A DNA stretch of 64,000 nucleotides, taken from assembly GCF_037094685.1 (NCBI RefSeq), contig NZ_CP146614.1:1302001-1366000 (forward strand). Reading direction: 5' to 3'. The position numbers and the translations under genes were made by a program. Positions 34,004 to 42,643 of this stretch are shown in pieces. The stretch comes from Massilia sp. METH4. Its GTDB lineage: Bacteria > Pseudomonadota > Gammaproteobacteria > Burkholderiales > Burkholderiaceae_D. Below the pieces are notes generated by a model, which did no database searches, was not told the DNA's origin, and worked only from the letters and a program-made list of their open reading frames with translations. Numbering within the stretch: the stretch's first letter is position 1; every line of letters begins with the position of its first letter.

Positions 34004-36187
34004 ATGTCCCAGTCCTTACACTATGCACTGAGCCCGCGCACCTTCTTCCACAGTCACTACTTCCACCTCGGCCTGCGCTTCGGCGCGGGCCTGATCGGCA
34101 TCACCTGGGCCACGCTCGCGTTCACCGACATGGCCACGGCGATGTCGGTCGGCATCGGCGCGCTGTGCACGGCGCTGATGGACATGCCCAGCCCGTTGCG
34201 CCACAAGCTCAACGAGATGCTGGCGTCGGTACTGCTGTGCAGTCTGGTGACGCTGCTGGTGAGCCTGTGCGCGCCCCACTTCGCCCTGTTGATGGTGGTG
34301 CTCGTGCTGCTGTCGTTCTTCGCCAGCATGATGATCGTGTACGGCAAGAAGTCGATGCCGCTGCAGCTCGCCACGCTGTTCATCATGACCATGTCGATGG
34401 AGCACCACCTCACGCCGCTGCAGGCGCTGGCCCATGCCGGCCTGTTCACGCTGGGCGGCATGGCCTACCTCGCGTATGCGATGGGCATCGCGTGGCTGCT
34501 GCGGCACCGCATCAAGCAGCAGGTGCTGGCCGAGGCGCTGTTCGAGCTGGCCGCCTACATCGACATCAAGGCCGACTTCTACGACACGCGCTACAACCTC
34601 ACGGAGCAGTTCAACCGGCTGGTGCGGCACCAGGCCGCGCTGGCGGACAAGCAGCAGGCTTCGCGCGACCTGATCCTGCGCTCGCACCAGAACCGCAAGG
34701 ATGCGATCGTGGTACAGATCCACGTGTGCATGCTGGACCTGTACGAGCAGATCCTCTCCACGCATACCGACTACGCCCAGCTGCGCGTGCACCTGGCCGG
34801 CTCGCCCGCGCTGGACGCGCTGCGGGGACTGGCATACAAGTGCGCACGCGATATCGAATCGGTGGCTTACGCCGTCACGCGCAAGAAGGCGTCGTTCCCG
34901 GCGATCAGCTACGAGCCCGAACTCGCCGCCATCGAGGCCGAACTGGCCGAGCTGCAGCGCCGCGTGGATGCCGGCAAGCCCGCGCACGAGGCGCTGGCCG
35001 TGCTGCGCGCCCAGCGCAACAAGGTGCGGGCGATCATCCGCATGGTGGGCGAGCTGCACGTCGCCAGCCAGCGCGTGTCCGAGAGCACGCCGTTCTGGCT
35101 GGACGCCGACATGCAACCCTTCCTGTCCCAGCAGAAGTACGAGCTGCAGGTGATGTTGTCGCACTTCCGCATAGACTCGCCGATCTTGCGCTTTTCGCTG
35201 CGGGTGGCGATGGCGATCGCCGTGGGGCTGTCGATCGGCACGCTGCTGCCGTATTCGGCGCACAGCTACTGGATCATCCTCACCATCGTGATCATCCTGC
35301 GGCCCAGTTTCTCGATGACGAAGCAGCGCCGCGGCGACCGCATCACGGGCACCGTGATCGGCTGCGTGATCACGGCCGTGATCCTGCTGTTCTTCAACCA
35401 TCCGGCCGTGATCCTCACCGCGCTGGTGCTCGCCACCATCGCCACGCCCACCTTCGTCTACCTGCGCTACCGCTACACGGCGATCGCCGTGTCGATCATG
35501 ATCCTGCTGCAGATGAACCTGGCCGCCGGCGGCAGCATCCACGTGATCACCGAGCGGCTGGTGGACACGTTCATCGGCGCCGCGGTGGCCACCGTGTTCA
35601 GCTTCGTGCTGGCGAGCTGGGAATACCAGTCGCTGCCCAAGCTGGTGCAGCAAGTGCTGGCCGCAAACCTGCGCTACATGGAGGCGGCGTTCGAGCTGTT
35701 GCAGGGCAAGTGCCGCAACGACTTCCCCTACCGCATCCAGCGCAAGGGCCTGATGGATGCGCTGGCGATGCTGTCCGCCGCCATGGTGCGGATGCTGGAC
35801 GAGCCGGCAAGCAAGCGCCGCGCCGTGGAAGACATCAACCTGTTCGTGGTGCAGAACTACCTGCTGGTGGCGCACGTGGCCGCCCTGCGGGCGATCCTGC
35901 GCCGGCACGTGAAGGATATTCCCGCGCGCGAGGTGAACCGCATGCTGGCGGCCAGCCACGTGCAGGTCTGCCGCGCTCTCTCCAGCGCGCTGGGCAGGCA
36001 CGGCGTGCAGGTGGCGGTACCGAACCTGGAAGACGACCTGGCGTGGTCGGAAACGATCGCGCCAGCCGGGTCGGTGGACTGGCCCGGCTGGCCCGTGGTG
36101 CAGCGGCGCGTGCGGCTGCTGCAGGCCGACGCGGAAAAGATCCTCGTGCACAGCGAGGCGATCGAGAGGAATGTCGTGAGGGTGTGA
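34004..36187 (+). CDS. FUSC/YccS-family inner-membrane protein
   Basis: A 727-residue protein with two blocks of about five to six membrane helices (roughly 20-165 and 385-520), each followed by a long helical cytoplasmic part. This is the layout of YccS/YhfK and the fusaric-acid/aromatic-acid efflux group; the second block has FSMTKQRRGDRITGTVIGC, a typical FUSC loop. It probably exports an organic anion or acts with a membrane-fusion partner, but none is encoded next to it. A GAAGGCGGG site precedes the ATG. Confidence 0.85.
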   Translation: MSQSLHYALSPRTFFHSHYFHLGLRFGAGLIGITWATLAFTDMATAMSVGIGALCTALMDMPSPLRHKLNEMLASVLLCSLVTLLVSLCAPHFALLMVVLVLLSFFASMMIVYGKKSMPLQLATLFIMTMSMEHHLTPLQALAHAGLFTLGGMAYLAYAMGIAWLLRHRIKQQVLAEALFELAAYIDIKADFYDTRYNLTEQFNRLVRHQAALADKQQASRDLILRSHQNRKDAIVVQIHVCMLDLYEQILSTHTDYAQLRVHLAGSPALDALRGLAYKCARDIESVAYAVTRKKASFPAISYEPELAAIEAELAELQRRVDAGKPAHEALAVLRAQRNKVRAIIRMVGELHVASQRVSESTPFWLDADMQPFLSQQKYELQVMLSHFRIDSPILRFSLRVAMAIAVGLSIGTLLPYSAHSYWIILTIVIILRPSFSMTKQRRGDRITGTVIGCVITAVILLFFNHPAVILTALVLATIATPTFVYLRYRYTAIAVSIMILLQMNLAAGGSIHVITERLVDTFIGAAVATVFSFVLASWEYQSLPKLVQQVLAANLRYMEAAFELLQGKCRNDFPYRIQRKGLMDALAMLSAAMVRMLDEPASKRRAVEDINLFVVQNYLLVAHVAALRAILRRHVKDIPAREVNRMLAASHVQVCRALSSALGRHGVQVAVPNLEDDLAWSETIAPAGSVDWPGWPVVQRRVRLLQADAEKILVHSEAIERNVVRV

Positions 36188-36271
36188 CGGGCGGGAGGCA
36201 TCCCGGTCCCCTGGCTCGTCCGTGGTCATCCTGATATCATTGGCGGTCAAGCCTTCATCGACCTGCCGACG

Positions 36272-36610
36272 ATGTCCGAATCCACTTCCGACGTTTGCCA
36301 GGACTGCGGCGCCTGCTGCGCGCATTACCGCGTGTCCTTCTACTGGGGCGAAAGCGACGCCCACCCCGGCGGCACCGTGCCGCGCCGCATGACCATTCCC
36401 ATCACGCCGCACCGCATCGCCATGCGCGGCACCGAACGGTCGCCGGTGCGCTGCGTGGCGCTCGAGGGGGAAGTGGGTCGCAGGGTCGGCTGCTCGATCT
36501 ATCCGCTGCGCTCGACCACCTGCCGCGACTTCGCCGCCTATACGCCCGAGTGCGACAAGGCGCGCGGCGCCTATGGACTGGCGCCGCTGGCCGAGCCTTC
36601 GGTGGTTTAG
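36272..36610 (+). CDS. YkgJ-family cysteine-cluster protein
   Basis: A 112-residue small protein with a CxxCxxCC motif (CQDCGACCAHYRV) at residues 9-16 and further cysteines in VRCVALEG, GCSIYPLR, TTCRDFAAYTPEC. The pattern matches the YkgJ/Fe-S-cluster-binding family related to CxxCxxCC zinc or iron proteins. Function is unknown. TATCAT about 30 bases upstream could be the -10. Its stop codon overlaps an inverted-repeat element. Confidence 0.88.
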   Translation: MSESTSDVCQDCGACCAHYRVSFYWGESDAHPGGTVPRRMTIPITPHRIAMRGTERSPVRCVALEGEVGRRVGCSIYPLRSTTCRDFAAYTPECDKARGAYGLAPLAEPSVV

Positions 36611-36711
36611 AGCGCCTAACAAAACCCCCATGGCTGCGTTGCAACGTCTCGCCGTACAGGTGTACTGTCTTCGACGCCGCGCCTTGCCCTGCGGGTTTTG
36701 TTAGGCACTCT
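36609..36711. repeat. 103-bp inverted-repeat element between convergent genes
   Basis: Terminal arms AGAG[C/T]GCCTAACAAAACCC (19 bp with one mismatch) face each other. An inner palindrome GTACA-GG-TGTAC lies at 36654-36665. The arms overlap the stop codon of the YkgJ gene at one side and of the FecA-like receptor at the other. The size and ends suggest a MITE-like or ERIC-like repeat that can also fold as a bidirectional terminator. Confidence 0.8.
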
Positions 36712-38786
36712 TAGAAGGTTACCCGCGCCTGCACGTAGGCCGTGCGCGGGGCGCCCACCATGCGCCCGGCATTGCCATCCACATTGCGCGTGTAGTAGCG
36801 CTTGTCGGCGAGGTTGTTCATGCCGGCCAGCAGTTGCACGCCGGGCTTGCCCGGCAATTTCCAGCCCACCTGAGCGTTGACGGTGCCGAAGCCGGGAATG
36901 CGCCCCACGCCGCCGTTGGCCGACTCGGCGACGGTGTTTTCCGCATCCGAGAATTGCTTGCCCTGCGCCGTGCCCGACAGGCTGGCGGAGAACCGGCCGA
37001 TCTCGTAGCGGGCGCCGATGGTGCCGGTGCGGCGCGCGTAGAACGGCACGTCCAGTCCGGCCGTGGCGCCCGATTCCTGGATCGCCTTCGTGTAATTCCA
37101 GTTGGCGTAGGCGGACAAGCCTTCCAGCACGCCGGCGAAACGGTAGTCGACGGCCGTCTCGATGCCTTCGTGCTCCGTGGCGCCGATGTTGCGGAACACG
37201 GGCGGGTTACTGCCCGGCACTTGCAGGATCTGGTTGTCGAAGCGCAGGCGATACAGCGTGGCCTCGGCGGTCAAGCCGTTCGCCTTCCAGCGCGCGCCCA
37301 GTTCCACCGTCCTGGCCAGTTCCGGCTTCAGCGGATTGGCCGCGGTCTGGGAATTCAGCTGGGTGTTCTGCACCGGGCCGAACGAGGTGCCGTAGTTGCC
37401 GAACACGGTCAGCGCGGGCGTGGCCAGGTAGGCCACGTTCAGCGACGGCAGCGCCTTGTCGTTGGACGTGTCGAACGCGCGCTTATCGCTGCGTTCGGCG
37501 CGCTCTGTGCGCCGGGAATCGATCTTCTCGAAGCGCACGCCTGGCGTGATGCGCCAGGCGCCATAGGCGATGCGGTCGTCCACGTAAATGGCGTGGGCGT
37601 CGGTTTCATTGTCGAAGGTGGTGACGGCGCCCTGCGCGCCGGTCGCCACGGCGACCGTGTAGTTGTTGTCGTCGCCGCGCTCGCGCAGGTAGCGGTAGCC
37701 GGCCGTGATGTCGTGCGTGGTGGCGCCCCATTGCACGCGCTGCGTGTAGCGCGGCTCGATGCCCAGCACCTGGTAGTTGCGCGGCTGGACGGTGTTAGAC
37801 GTGCGCGCCGCATTGATCAGCGAGCTGCGGCGCTCGCTCTCGTTGTAGTACACCTTCACTTCCACTTCCTGCGTAGCCGACAGCGTGTTCAGGTAGCCCA
37901 GGTCGATGCCCTTGCGCTGGCCATCCCAGAAGTCGGTCGGGCGCGTGTTCTGGAACGGGTCGGCGCCGTACTGGGCCACGGTCAGGCCGCCGGGCGTCAT
38001 CGACTTCACGTCGTAGTAGGACAGTTTGCCGTACACCTGTGCCGTGGGGCTCAGGAGATAGCGCCACTTCAGCGCGAAGTCGTTTACTTTCTCGTCGCTG
38101 CCGGCGCGCCAGGTCGTGCCGTCGATGCCCGAGTACAGCAGCGCCAGGCCGAAGCCGTTGTCCAGCTGGGTGCCGAGGAAGGCGCTGTACTGCGTGCTGT
38201 GGCCGCCCTCGCCGAAGTCCGTGTAGCGGAGCGACGCGTCGCCCGCGACACCCGGCGCATCGGGGATCGACCGGCTGGTGAAGTTGATGATGCCGCCCAC
38301 GTTCTGCGGGCCATAGCGCACCGCGCCGCCGCCGCGCACCACGTCGATGGCTTCGATATTGTTCAGGCTCACGGGCGCGAACGACAAATGCGGCTGGCCG
38401 TAAGGCGCGACCGCCAGCGGCACGCCGTCCAGCAGCACCGTGGAGCGCGGCGAATAGCGCCCGGTCAGCCCGCGCACGCCGATGTTCAGCGAAATCGCGC
38501 TGCCGGCGGTGCCCGAGTTGTCCGTTGCCTGCACGCCGGGAATGCGGCGCATCACGTCGCCGATGCTCGAGGCGCCGGTTGCTTCGATGTCTTCCTTCTG
38601 CACCACGGTGCGCGCACCGGCAAAGTTCTTGACGCTGTTCTGCAGGCCCGAACCGAGCCAGTTGCCGGTGACGGTCACGGTTTCCAGCGGCTCGTTCGCT
38701 TCCTGGGCGAGCGCTGGGTGCGAAGAGGCGAAGGCGGCGCACACAGCCAGGGCGCCGCGGGTGAGGTGGAAGCGTTGGACAGGCAT
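36711..38786 (-). CDS. TonB-dependent receptor, FecA-like
   Basis: A 691-residue outer-membrane receptor. A signal peptide ends near HPALAQEAN. A TonB box LETVTVTG follows at once, so it lacks the N-terminal signalling domain of true FecA. The plug shows EDIEATGASSIGDVMRRIPGV and VRGLTGRYSPRSTVLLDGVPL. The barrel ends AYVQARVTF. It is closest in style to ferric-dicitrate or ferric-carboxylate receptors. The start at 38786 (MPVQRFHL) was chosen because the signal peptide is then normal; a longer frame exists. A Fur-like box lies 30 bases upstream. Confidence 0.88.
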   Translation of the reverse strand: MPVQRFHLTRGALAVCAAFASSHPALAQEANEPLETVTVTGNWLGSGLQNSVKNFAGARTVVQKEDIEATGASSIGDVMRRIPGVQATDNSGTAGSAISLNIGVRGLTGRYSPRSTVLLDGVPLAVAPYGQPHLSFAPVSLNNIEAIDVVRGGGAVRYGPQNVGGIINFTSRSIPDAPGVAGDASLRYTDFGEGGHSTQYSAFLGTQLDNGFGLALLYSGIDGTTWRAGSDEKVNDFALKWRYLLSPTAQVYGKLSYYDVKSMTPGGLTVAQYGADPFQNTRPTDFWDGQRKGIDLGYLNTLSATQEVEVKVYYNESERRSSLINAARTSNTVQPRNYQVLGIEPRYTQRVQWGATTHDITAGYRYLRERGDDNNYTVAVATGAQGAVTTFDNETDAHAIYVDDRIAYGAWRITPGVRFEKIDSRRTERAERSDKRAFDTSNDKALPSLNVAYLATPALTVFGNYGTSFGPVQNTQLNSQTAANPLKPELARTVELGARWKANGLTAEATLYRLRFDNQILQVPGSNPPVFRNIGATEHEGIETAVDYRFAGVLEGLSAYANWNYTKAIQESGATAGLDVPFYARRTGTIGARYEIGRFSASLSGTAQGKQFSDAENTVAESANGGVGRIPGFGTVNAQVGWKLPGKPGVQLLAGMNNLADKRYYTRNVDGNAGRMVGAPRTAYVQARVTF

Positions 38787-38815
38787 CGGAAGCTCGAAAA
38801 AGTTAAGCAAACGAA

Positions 38816-38834
38816 AATGATAACACTTCTCATT
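38816..38834. promoter_or_regulatory. Fur-box-like site upstream of the FecA-like receptor
   Basis: AATGATAACACTTCTCATT resembles the Fur consensus and the other three sites in the window. It lies between the receptor and the permease stop codon. Confidence 0.75.
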
Positions 38835-38858
38835 TACAAGATCGAGCTGCTGGATGAG

Positions 38859-41264
38859 CTAGTCCTCCTGGCGCAACACCGTTGCCGGCGCCATCCGCAT
38901 CGCCGCCAACGCATGGCGCAGCGTGGCGCCGAACACCGTCAGCGCGCCGACCAGCAAGGCGCCCGGCAATGCCCACCATGCCTGTTGGGTGGCGGCGCTG
39001 AAGCCGGCCAGGTAGCGGGCGATCGCCAGGCCTGCCGGCGGCAAGGCCAGCATGGCCGCCGCCAGCAGCAACAGCGCGAACTCGGTGCCGACCAGCAGCG
39101 CGATGGCGCCGCCGCCCGCGCCGTGCAACTTGCGCAGCGCGATTTCCCGGCCGCGCCGCCGCATGCTGCCGGCCGCCAGCACATAGATACCCGACGCCGC
39201 AATGCCCGTCGCGACCAGCGCGCCCAAGGTCAGCAGGCTGGCGATGCGCCGGTCGTCCGCACTGCCATCCTCGAACACGGCGCGGGCGCGCTGCACCCAC
39301 ACGGGCGGGCCGGGGAAGTAGCGCCGCAGCAGCGGCGCCACCGCCTTTTGCAAATCTTCCGCATCCAGGCCGGCACGCACCATGACCACGTTCGCATTGC
39401 CCTGCTCGACCATGTACACCATTGCCTGCGGCGGCTGGCGCAAGCCCTTGTGGCGCAGCGGCGGAACGATGCCGATCACGCGCAGCGGCACGCTCGCGCC
39501 CATCGCGACGACCTGGCCAACAGCGGCCGCGCCGGAGGCAAATCCAAGGGCGCGCGCCGCCGCCTCGTTGAGCATCACGTCGCCTTTTTGCACCGCAGCT
39601 GGACGGGCGGCATCGAAAGCCCCGCCGGCCATCGGCGCGATGCCCGTCACCGCGAAAAAGCTGGGGCTGACCAGGCTCATCTCGACACGCCGCTCGACGC
39701 CCGCGGGGCCGCGAAACGCCGTACTGCTGCGCACCATCGCATGGCCGAAAGGCAGGTCGATGGCGGCTATGCCCTGCACGCCGGGCACGCGCTCGAGCGC
39801 CGCGAAGAATGACTGGCGGGAATCGACGGTGGCCCCGTCGCGCAGGTGCAGCAGCACGAAATCGTCCAGCGCGAGGCCGGGATCGGCCTGCGCGGCGAAG
39901 CGCGCCTGCCAGCCGATGGCCAGGGCCAGCGCGCACAGTGCGATGGCGGCGGTGAACTGGAATACCGTCAGTATCCGGCGCAGCCACGCGTTGCCGGCCG
40001 GTTCGCTGCCCGCCCTGCCCGCCAGCGCTTGAGCGGGCAGCACGCGCAGCGCCATGCGCGCGGGCCAGATGCCGCAGGCCAGACCCACGGCCAGCCCGAG
40101 CACCAGCGCCACCAGCAGTGACGATGGCGACAGGAAGGCATCCAGCGGGCGGCCCATCAATTCGGAGAACAGGGGCAGCAACAGCCAGGCCAGCAGCATG
40201 CCCAGGGCGGTGGCGCCGAGCGCGACAGCGACCGACTCGGCCACGAACTGCGCGGCGAGCCGCCCGGTGCCGGCGCCAAGCGTCTTGCGGACGGCGATTT
40301 CGCGGCCCCGCGCCAGCACGCCAACGGTGGCGAGATTGACGTAATTGGTGCCGGCAAGCGCGAGGATCAGGAAAGCCAGTGCGGCGAGCGCCAGCACGCG
40401 TGGCTTCGATGCGCGTTCGCCGCCGTGGAACACCGCTACGTCGGTGTCGAAATACGCTTCCGACAGCGGGGTGACGGCCACCTCCACCATCTTGCCACCG
40501 GCACGGCGCATGGCATCGGCTCCGACGGTCGCCGCGACCACGCGGTTCGCTTCCTGCCGCAACGGTGCGGCGAGCGCCTCCGGTTTCACGCCGGGAGCAT
40601 GCGCATACAGCTTGCCGGCCAGGGCCATCCAGTTATGGCGCGCCTTTTCCCGCTCGCCCGGCGCCCACAGCACCGTGCCCTCGCCGACCAGCGCCGTGTA
40701 CGGCAGCGTGGTGTTCGATGGCGGTTCGGGCAACAGCGCCAGCACGCGCAGCACGCGGCCATTGACGTCGACCGTGCGCCCCAGGGCGCCCGCGGTACCG
40801 AACAGGTGCCGCGCCCCGCGCGGCGTGAGCGCCAATCCGTCCGGCCGCGCCAGCGCCGCCGCCAGGTCGCCTGCCGCCGCGTCGACGCCGAACATGGCAG
40901 GGAACGTGGCACTGACCTCGGTGAACGTCATTTCCCGCACTTCGCCATCGGCCTTCACCATTTCCCGGTGCGGTATCGCCGTGCACAGCGTGACCGGCAG
41001 GCCGCTGCGAGCCAGCACATCACGGGCCGGCAGCGGCATCTGCTCGATCCAATGGGGCTGCGCCAGCAGGTGAAGCCTGTGCTTGACCACGTGGACGTTG
41101 CGGTTGTCCGGCACCGTGCTGTCATAGCTGAACGAGTAATGGACGAATGCGAGCAGCAGGAAGGCGGCAGCCAGGCCGATGGCCAGTCCGAGCAGCATGG
41201 TCGCCGTGTGCAGCGGCTGGCGGGCCAGCACGCGCCAGCCGCTGCGGAAGTCGCGCAAGCGCAT
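38859..41264 (-). CDS. ABC transporter permease of the FtsX/MacB type
   Basis: An 801-residue protein with two repeats of MacB-like periplasmic domain plus FtsX domain. The first helix is at about 20-40 (TATMLLGLAIGLAAAFLLLA). The FtsX motifs appear twice: VGVLARGREIAVRKTLGAG with NYVNLATV, and GSMRRRGREIALRKLHGAG near the C terminus. No ATPase gene is adjacent, so the partner must be encoded elsewhere. It lies 72 bases upstream of the FecA-like receptor on the same strand, with a Fur-like site between them. A role in export or in mechano-transmission is possible. A GGAG site precedes the ATG at 41264. Confidence 0.85.
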   Translation of the reverse strand: MRLRDFRSGWRVLARQPLHTATMLLGLAIGLAAAFLLLAFVHYSFSYDSTVPDNRNVHVVKHRLHLLAQPHWIEQMPLPARDVLARSGLPVTLCTAIPHREMVKADGEVREMTFTEVSATFPAMFGVDAAAGDLAAALARPDGLALTPRGARHLFGTAGALGRTVDVNGRVLRVLALLPEPPSNTTLPYTALVGEGTVLWAPGEREKARHNWMALAGKLYAHAPGVKPEALAAPLRQEANRVVAATVGADAMRRAGGKMVEVAVTPLSEAYFDTDVAVFHGGERASKPRVLALAALAFLILALAGTNYVNLATVGVLARGREIAVRKTLGAGTGRLAAQFVAESVAVALGATALGMLLAWLLLPLFSELMGRPLDAFLSPSSLLVALVLGLAVGLACGIWPARMALRVLPAQALAGRAGSEPAGNAWLRRILTVFQFTAAIALCALALAIGWQARFAAQADPGLALDDFVLLHLRDGATVDSRQSFFAALERVPGVQGIAAIDLPFGHAMVRSSTAFRGPAGVERRVEMSLVSPSFFAVTGIAPMAGGAFDAARPAAVQKGDVMLNEAAARALGFASGAAAVGQVVAMGASVPLRVIGIVPPLRHKGLRQPPQAMVYMVEQGNANVVMVRAGLDAEDLQKAVAPLLRRYFPGPPVWVQRARAVFEDGSADDRRIASLLTLGALVATGIAASGIYVLAAGSMRRRGREIALRKLHGAGGGAIALLVGTEFALLLLAAAMLALPPAGLAIARYLAGFSAATQQAWWALPGALLVGALTVFGATLRHALAAMRMAPATVLRQED

Positions 41265-41408
41265 CTTTGTCTCCGTTGTTGTTGGTTCTTGCCAGCGTTG
41301 CAATCATTGTGCCAGTAGTTGTCGCGCCCGCAATGCCGGGCCATGCGTTCGAAGCCGGACAGTTGCGTTGTCCACTTGCGGACACCAAGAGAGTTATACA
41401 TTTGACGC

Positions 41409-41474
41409 ATGGCCAACATCACGAATGAAAAGTTTATTTATGACTGGGACACCCCTATACTGCACTGCATCAAC
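41409..41474 (+). promoter_or_regulatory. Cassette promoter module, copy 1
   Basis: A 66-bp block shared with copies at 41880 and 42556. It has ATCACGAATGAAAAGTTT upstream and CCTATACTGCACTGCA downstream. CTATACT (41455-41461) matches the -10 preferred by the stationary-phase sigma factor RpoS, with no good -35. Block similarity continues a few bases upstream. The block can also be read as a frame M-x-x-ITNEKF. Confidence 0.7.
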
Positions 41475-41497
41475 ATTTATTTTTTCAGGAGTGTGCC

Positions 41498-41740
41498 ATG
41501 TCGACCGTTCTTACTACCCCAGCTACCCGCGGTACCCTGGACAACGTCGGCCGCGCCTTGATGGATTTCGCGAGCAAGATGCTGGCCTTCGCACCGTTCG
41601 CCGCCGCAGCCAGCCATGGCAGCGCATCGCAGGCGTCCACGCTGAGCGAGCGGGAAGCCATTCTCCGTCTTGCCAAGAAATTCGAGACCCTGTCGCCGAA
41701 CCAGGCCGCCGAGTTGCGCAATCTCGCGGGCCGCGACTGA
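41498..41740 (+). CDS. Small cassette protein A, unknown function
   Basis: An 80-residue protein that I do not recognise. It starts MSTVLTTPATRGTLDNVGRALM and has two helix-forming parts: an amphipathic stretch FASKMLAFAPFAAAA at about 24-38 and a C-terminal LSEREAILRLAKKFETLSPNQAAELRNL. It is a paralogue of the protein at 42644-42904: both begin MST, share a following LD..GR..M pattern, and end with a P-x-x-AA-x-LR helix. An AGGAG ribosome site precedes the ATG. The shared promoter module and the terminator make it the first of three cassettes. Confidence 0.75.
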   Translation: MSTVLTTPATRGTLDNVGRALMDFASKMLAFAPFAAAASHGSASQASTLSEREAILRLAKKFETLSPNQAAELRNLAGRD

Positions 41741-41762
41741 TCGCTCCAGCCCCGCAGTGAAA

Positions 41763-41790
41763 GAAGCCGGCTAAGCCGGCTTTTTTATTT
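41763..41790 (+). terminator. Terminator of cassette 1
   Basis: AAGCCGGC-TAA-GCCGGCTT followed by Ts, about 22 bases after the stop. The same stem word recurs after cassettes 2 and 3. Confidence 0.9.
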
Positions 41791-41879
41791 TCCGGACCGT
41801 TTATTTGCATGGCGAGTGGCCATCATGCCGTGACATGATGAAATGCCTTTATTTCCCGCTCAGCTCATTCATCGCGCGT

Positions 41880-41945
41880 ATGGATCACATCACAAACGAA
41901 AAGTTTTGTTATGTCTTCCACCAGCCTATACTGCATTGCAACAAC
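41880..41945 (+). promoter_or_regulatory. Cassette promoter module, copy 2
   Basis: The same 66-bp block as at 41409 and 42556, with ATCACAAACGAAAAGTTT and CCTATACTGCATTGCA at identical spacing. TTCAGGAG follows at 41951, but unlike the other two copies no ATG comes next, and the gene begins about 50 bases further on. Confidence 0.7.
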
Positions 41946-42009
41946 GTTAATTCAGGAGACAACCGCGACAATCCGCGGCCAACTGTCATTAACTTCAAGG
42001 GAAAAAAAA

Positions 42010-42360
42010 ATGATCACGAAACTGTCCGCCAAACACTGCCTTACCCTGGTCGCCACGGTCCTTGTCTCCACCAGCGCCTGTGCCATCGAAGTGCCCGCCA
42101 CGCCGGACACACGCAATTGCAAGGCCGAATATCCGCGCTCTTCGATCGCGAATGAAGAACAAGGCACCGTATCGATGTCGCTGCTCGTTTCGGCCAATGG
42201 CGAAGTGAAGGATTCGCGCCTGAACAAATCCAGCGGCTACAGGACGCTCGATTCCGCGGCAATGCGCAAGATGGCTGCCTGCAGATTCGCGCCGGGCACG
42301 AAGGATGGCGCGCCGGCCGATACCTGGACGCGCGTCGATTACGCCTGGAAGATCGACTGA
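42010..42360 (+). CDS. Small exported protein with a TonB-C-like domain
   Basis: A 116-residue protein. A signal peptide covers about 1-25 (LTLVATVLVSTSACAIE). The mature part reads like the TonB C-terminal fold: AEYPRSSIANEEQGTVSMSLLVSANGEVKDSRL in outline, then NKSSGYRTLDSAAMRKMAACRFAP. It lacks the membrane anchor and Pro-rich rod of TonB. Two cysteines (NCKAEYP and AACRFAP) could pair. It may act as a periplasmic protein-protein adaptor; no energy-transducing role can be claimed. The ATG at 42010 follows GGGAAAAAAAA; a longer frame from 41911 would hide the signal peptide. Confidence 0.78.
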   Translation: MITKLSAKHCLTLVATVLVSTSACAIEVPATPDTRNCKAEYPRSSIANEEQGTVSMSLLVSANGEVKDSRLNKSSGYRTLDSAAMRKMAACRFAPGTKDGAPADTWTRVDYAWKID

Positions 42361-42386
42361 TTCACGAATTTCTGCTTTCCTCGTTG

Positions 42387-42412
42387 AAGCCGGCGATTGC
42401 CGGCTTTTTTTA
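42387..42412 (+). terminator. Terminator of cassette 2
   Basis: AAGCCGGC-GATT-GCCGGCTT followed by Ts, about 27 bases after the stop, with the same stem as in cassettes 1 and 3. Confidence 0.9.
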
Positions 42413-42555
42413 TGGCGTTATTGCCCGATCCGCACGCCGAAACCTTTTGTTTCCACGACAACCGAAGGCTTGCCATATACCGGCAGCGCATTGCCAGTTA
42501 TTCGCCGGCGTTATGATTGATTGCAATGAGGAAACAACAACCATACGTTTTACGT

Positions 42556-42621
42556 ATGGCTCACATCACAAACGAAAAGTTTTTTTATTTCTGCGCGCGC
42601 CCTATACTGCACTGCATCAAC
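42556..42621 (+). promoter_or_regulatory. Cassette promoter module, copy 3
   Basis: The third copy of the 66-bp block, with ATCACAAACGAAAAGTTT and CCTATACTGCACTGCA at the same spacing. The bases just upstream, ATACGTTTTACGT, also resemble the ATACATTTGACGC that precedes copy 1. Confidence 0.7.
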
Positions 42622-42643
42622 GAACAAATTTCAGGAGCTAATC

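Noticed and set aside
34016..36631. An 871-codon open frame on the minus strand
   Set aside because: It is the antisense shadow of the FUSC-type gene and the YkgJ gene, with low-complexity His/Arg/Gln composition.
36834..39812. A 992-codon open frame on the plus strand
   Set aside because: It runs antisense through the FecA-like receptor and into the permease and shows no domain; it crosses two real genes and their regulatory gap.
42010..42360. A true TonB
   Set aside because: There is no membrane anchor and no Pro-rich rod, and the signal peptide predicts release into the periplasm.
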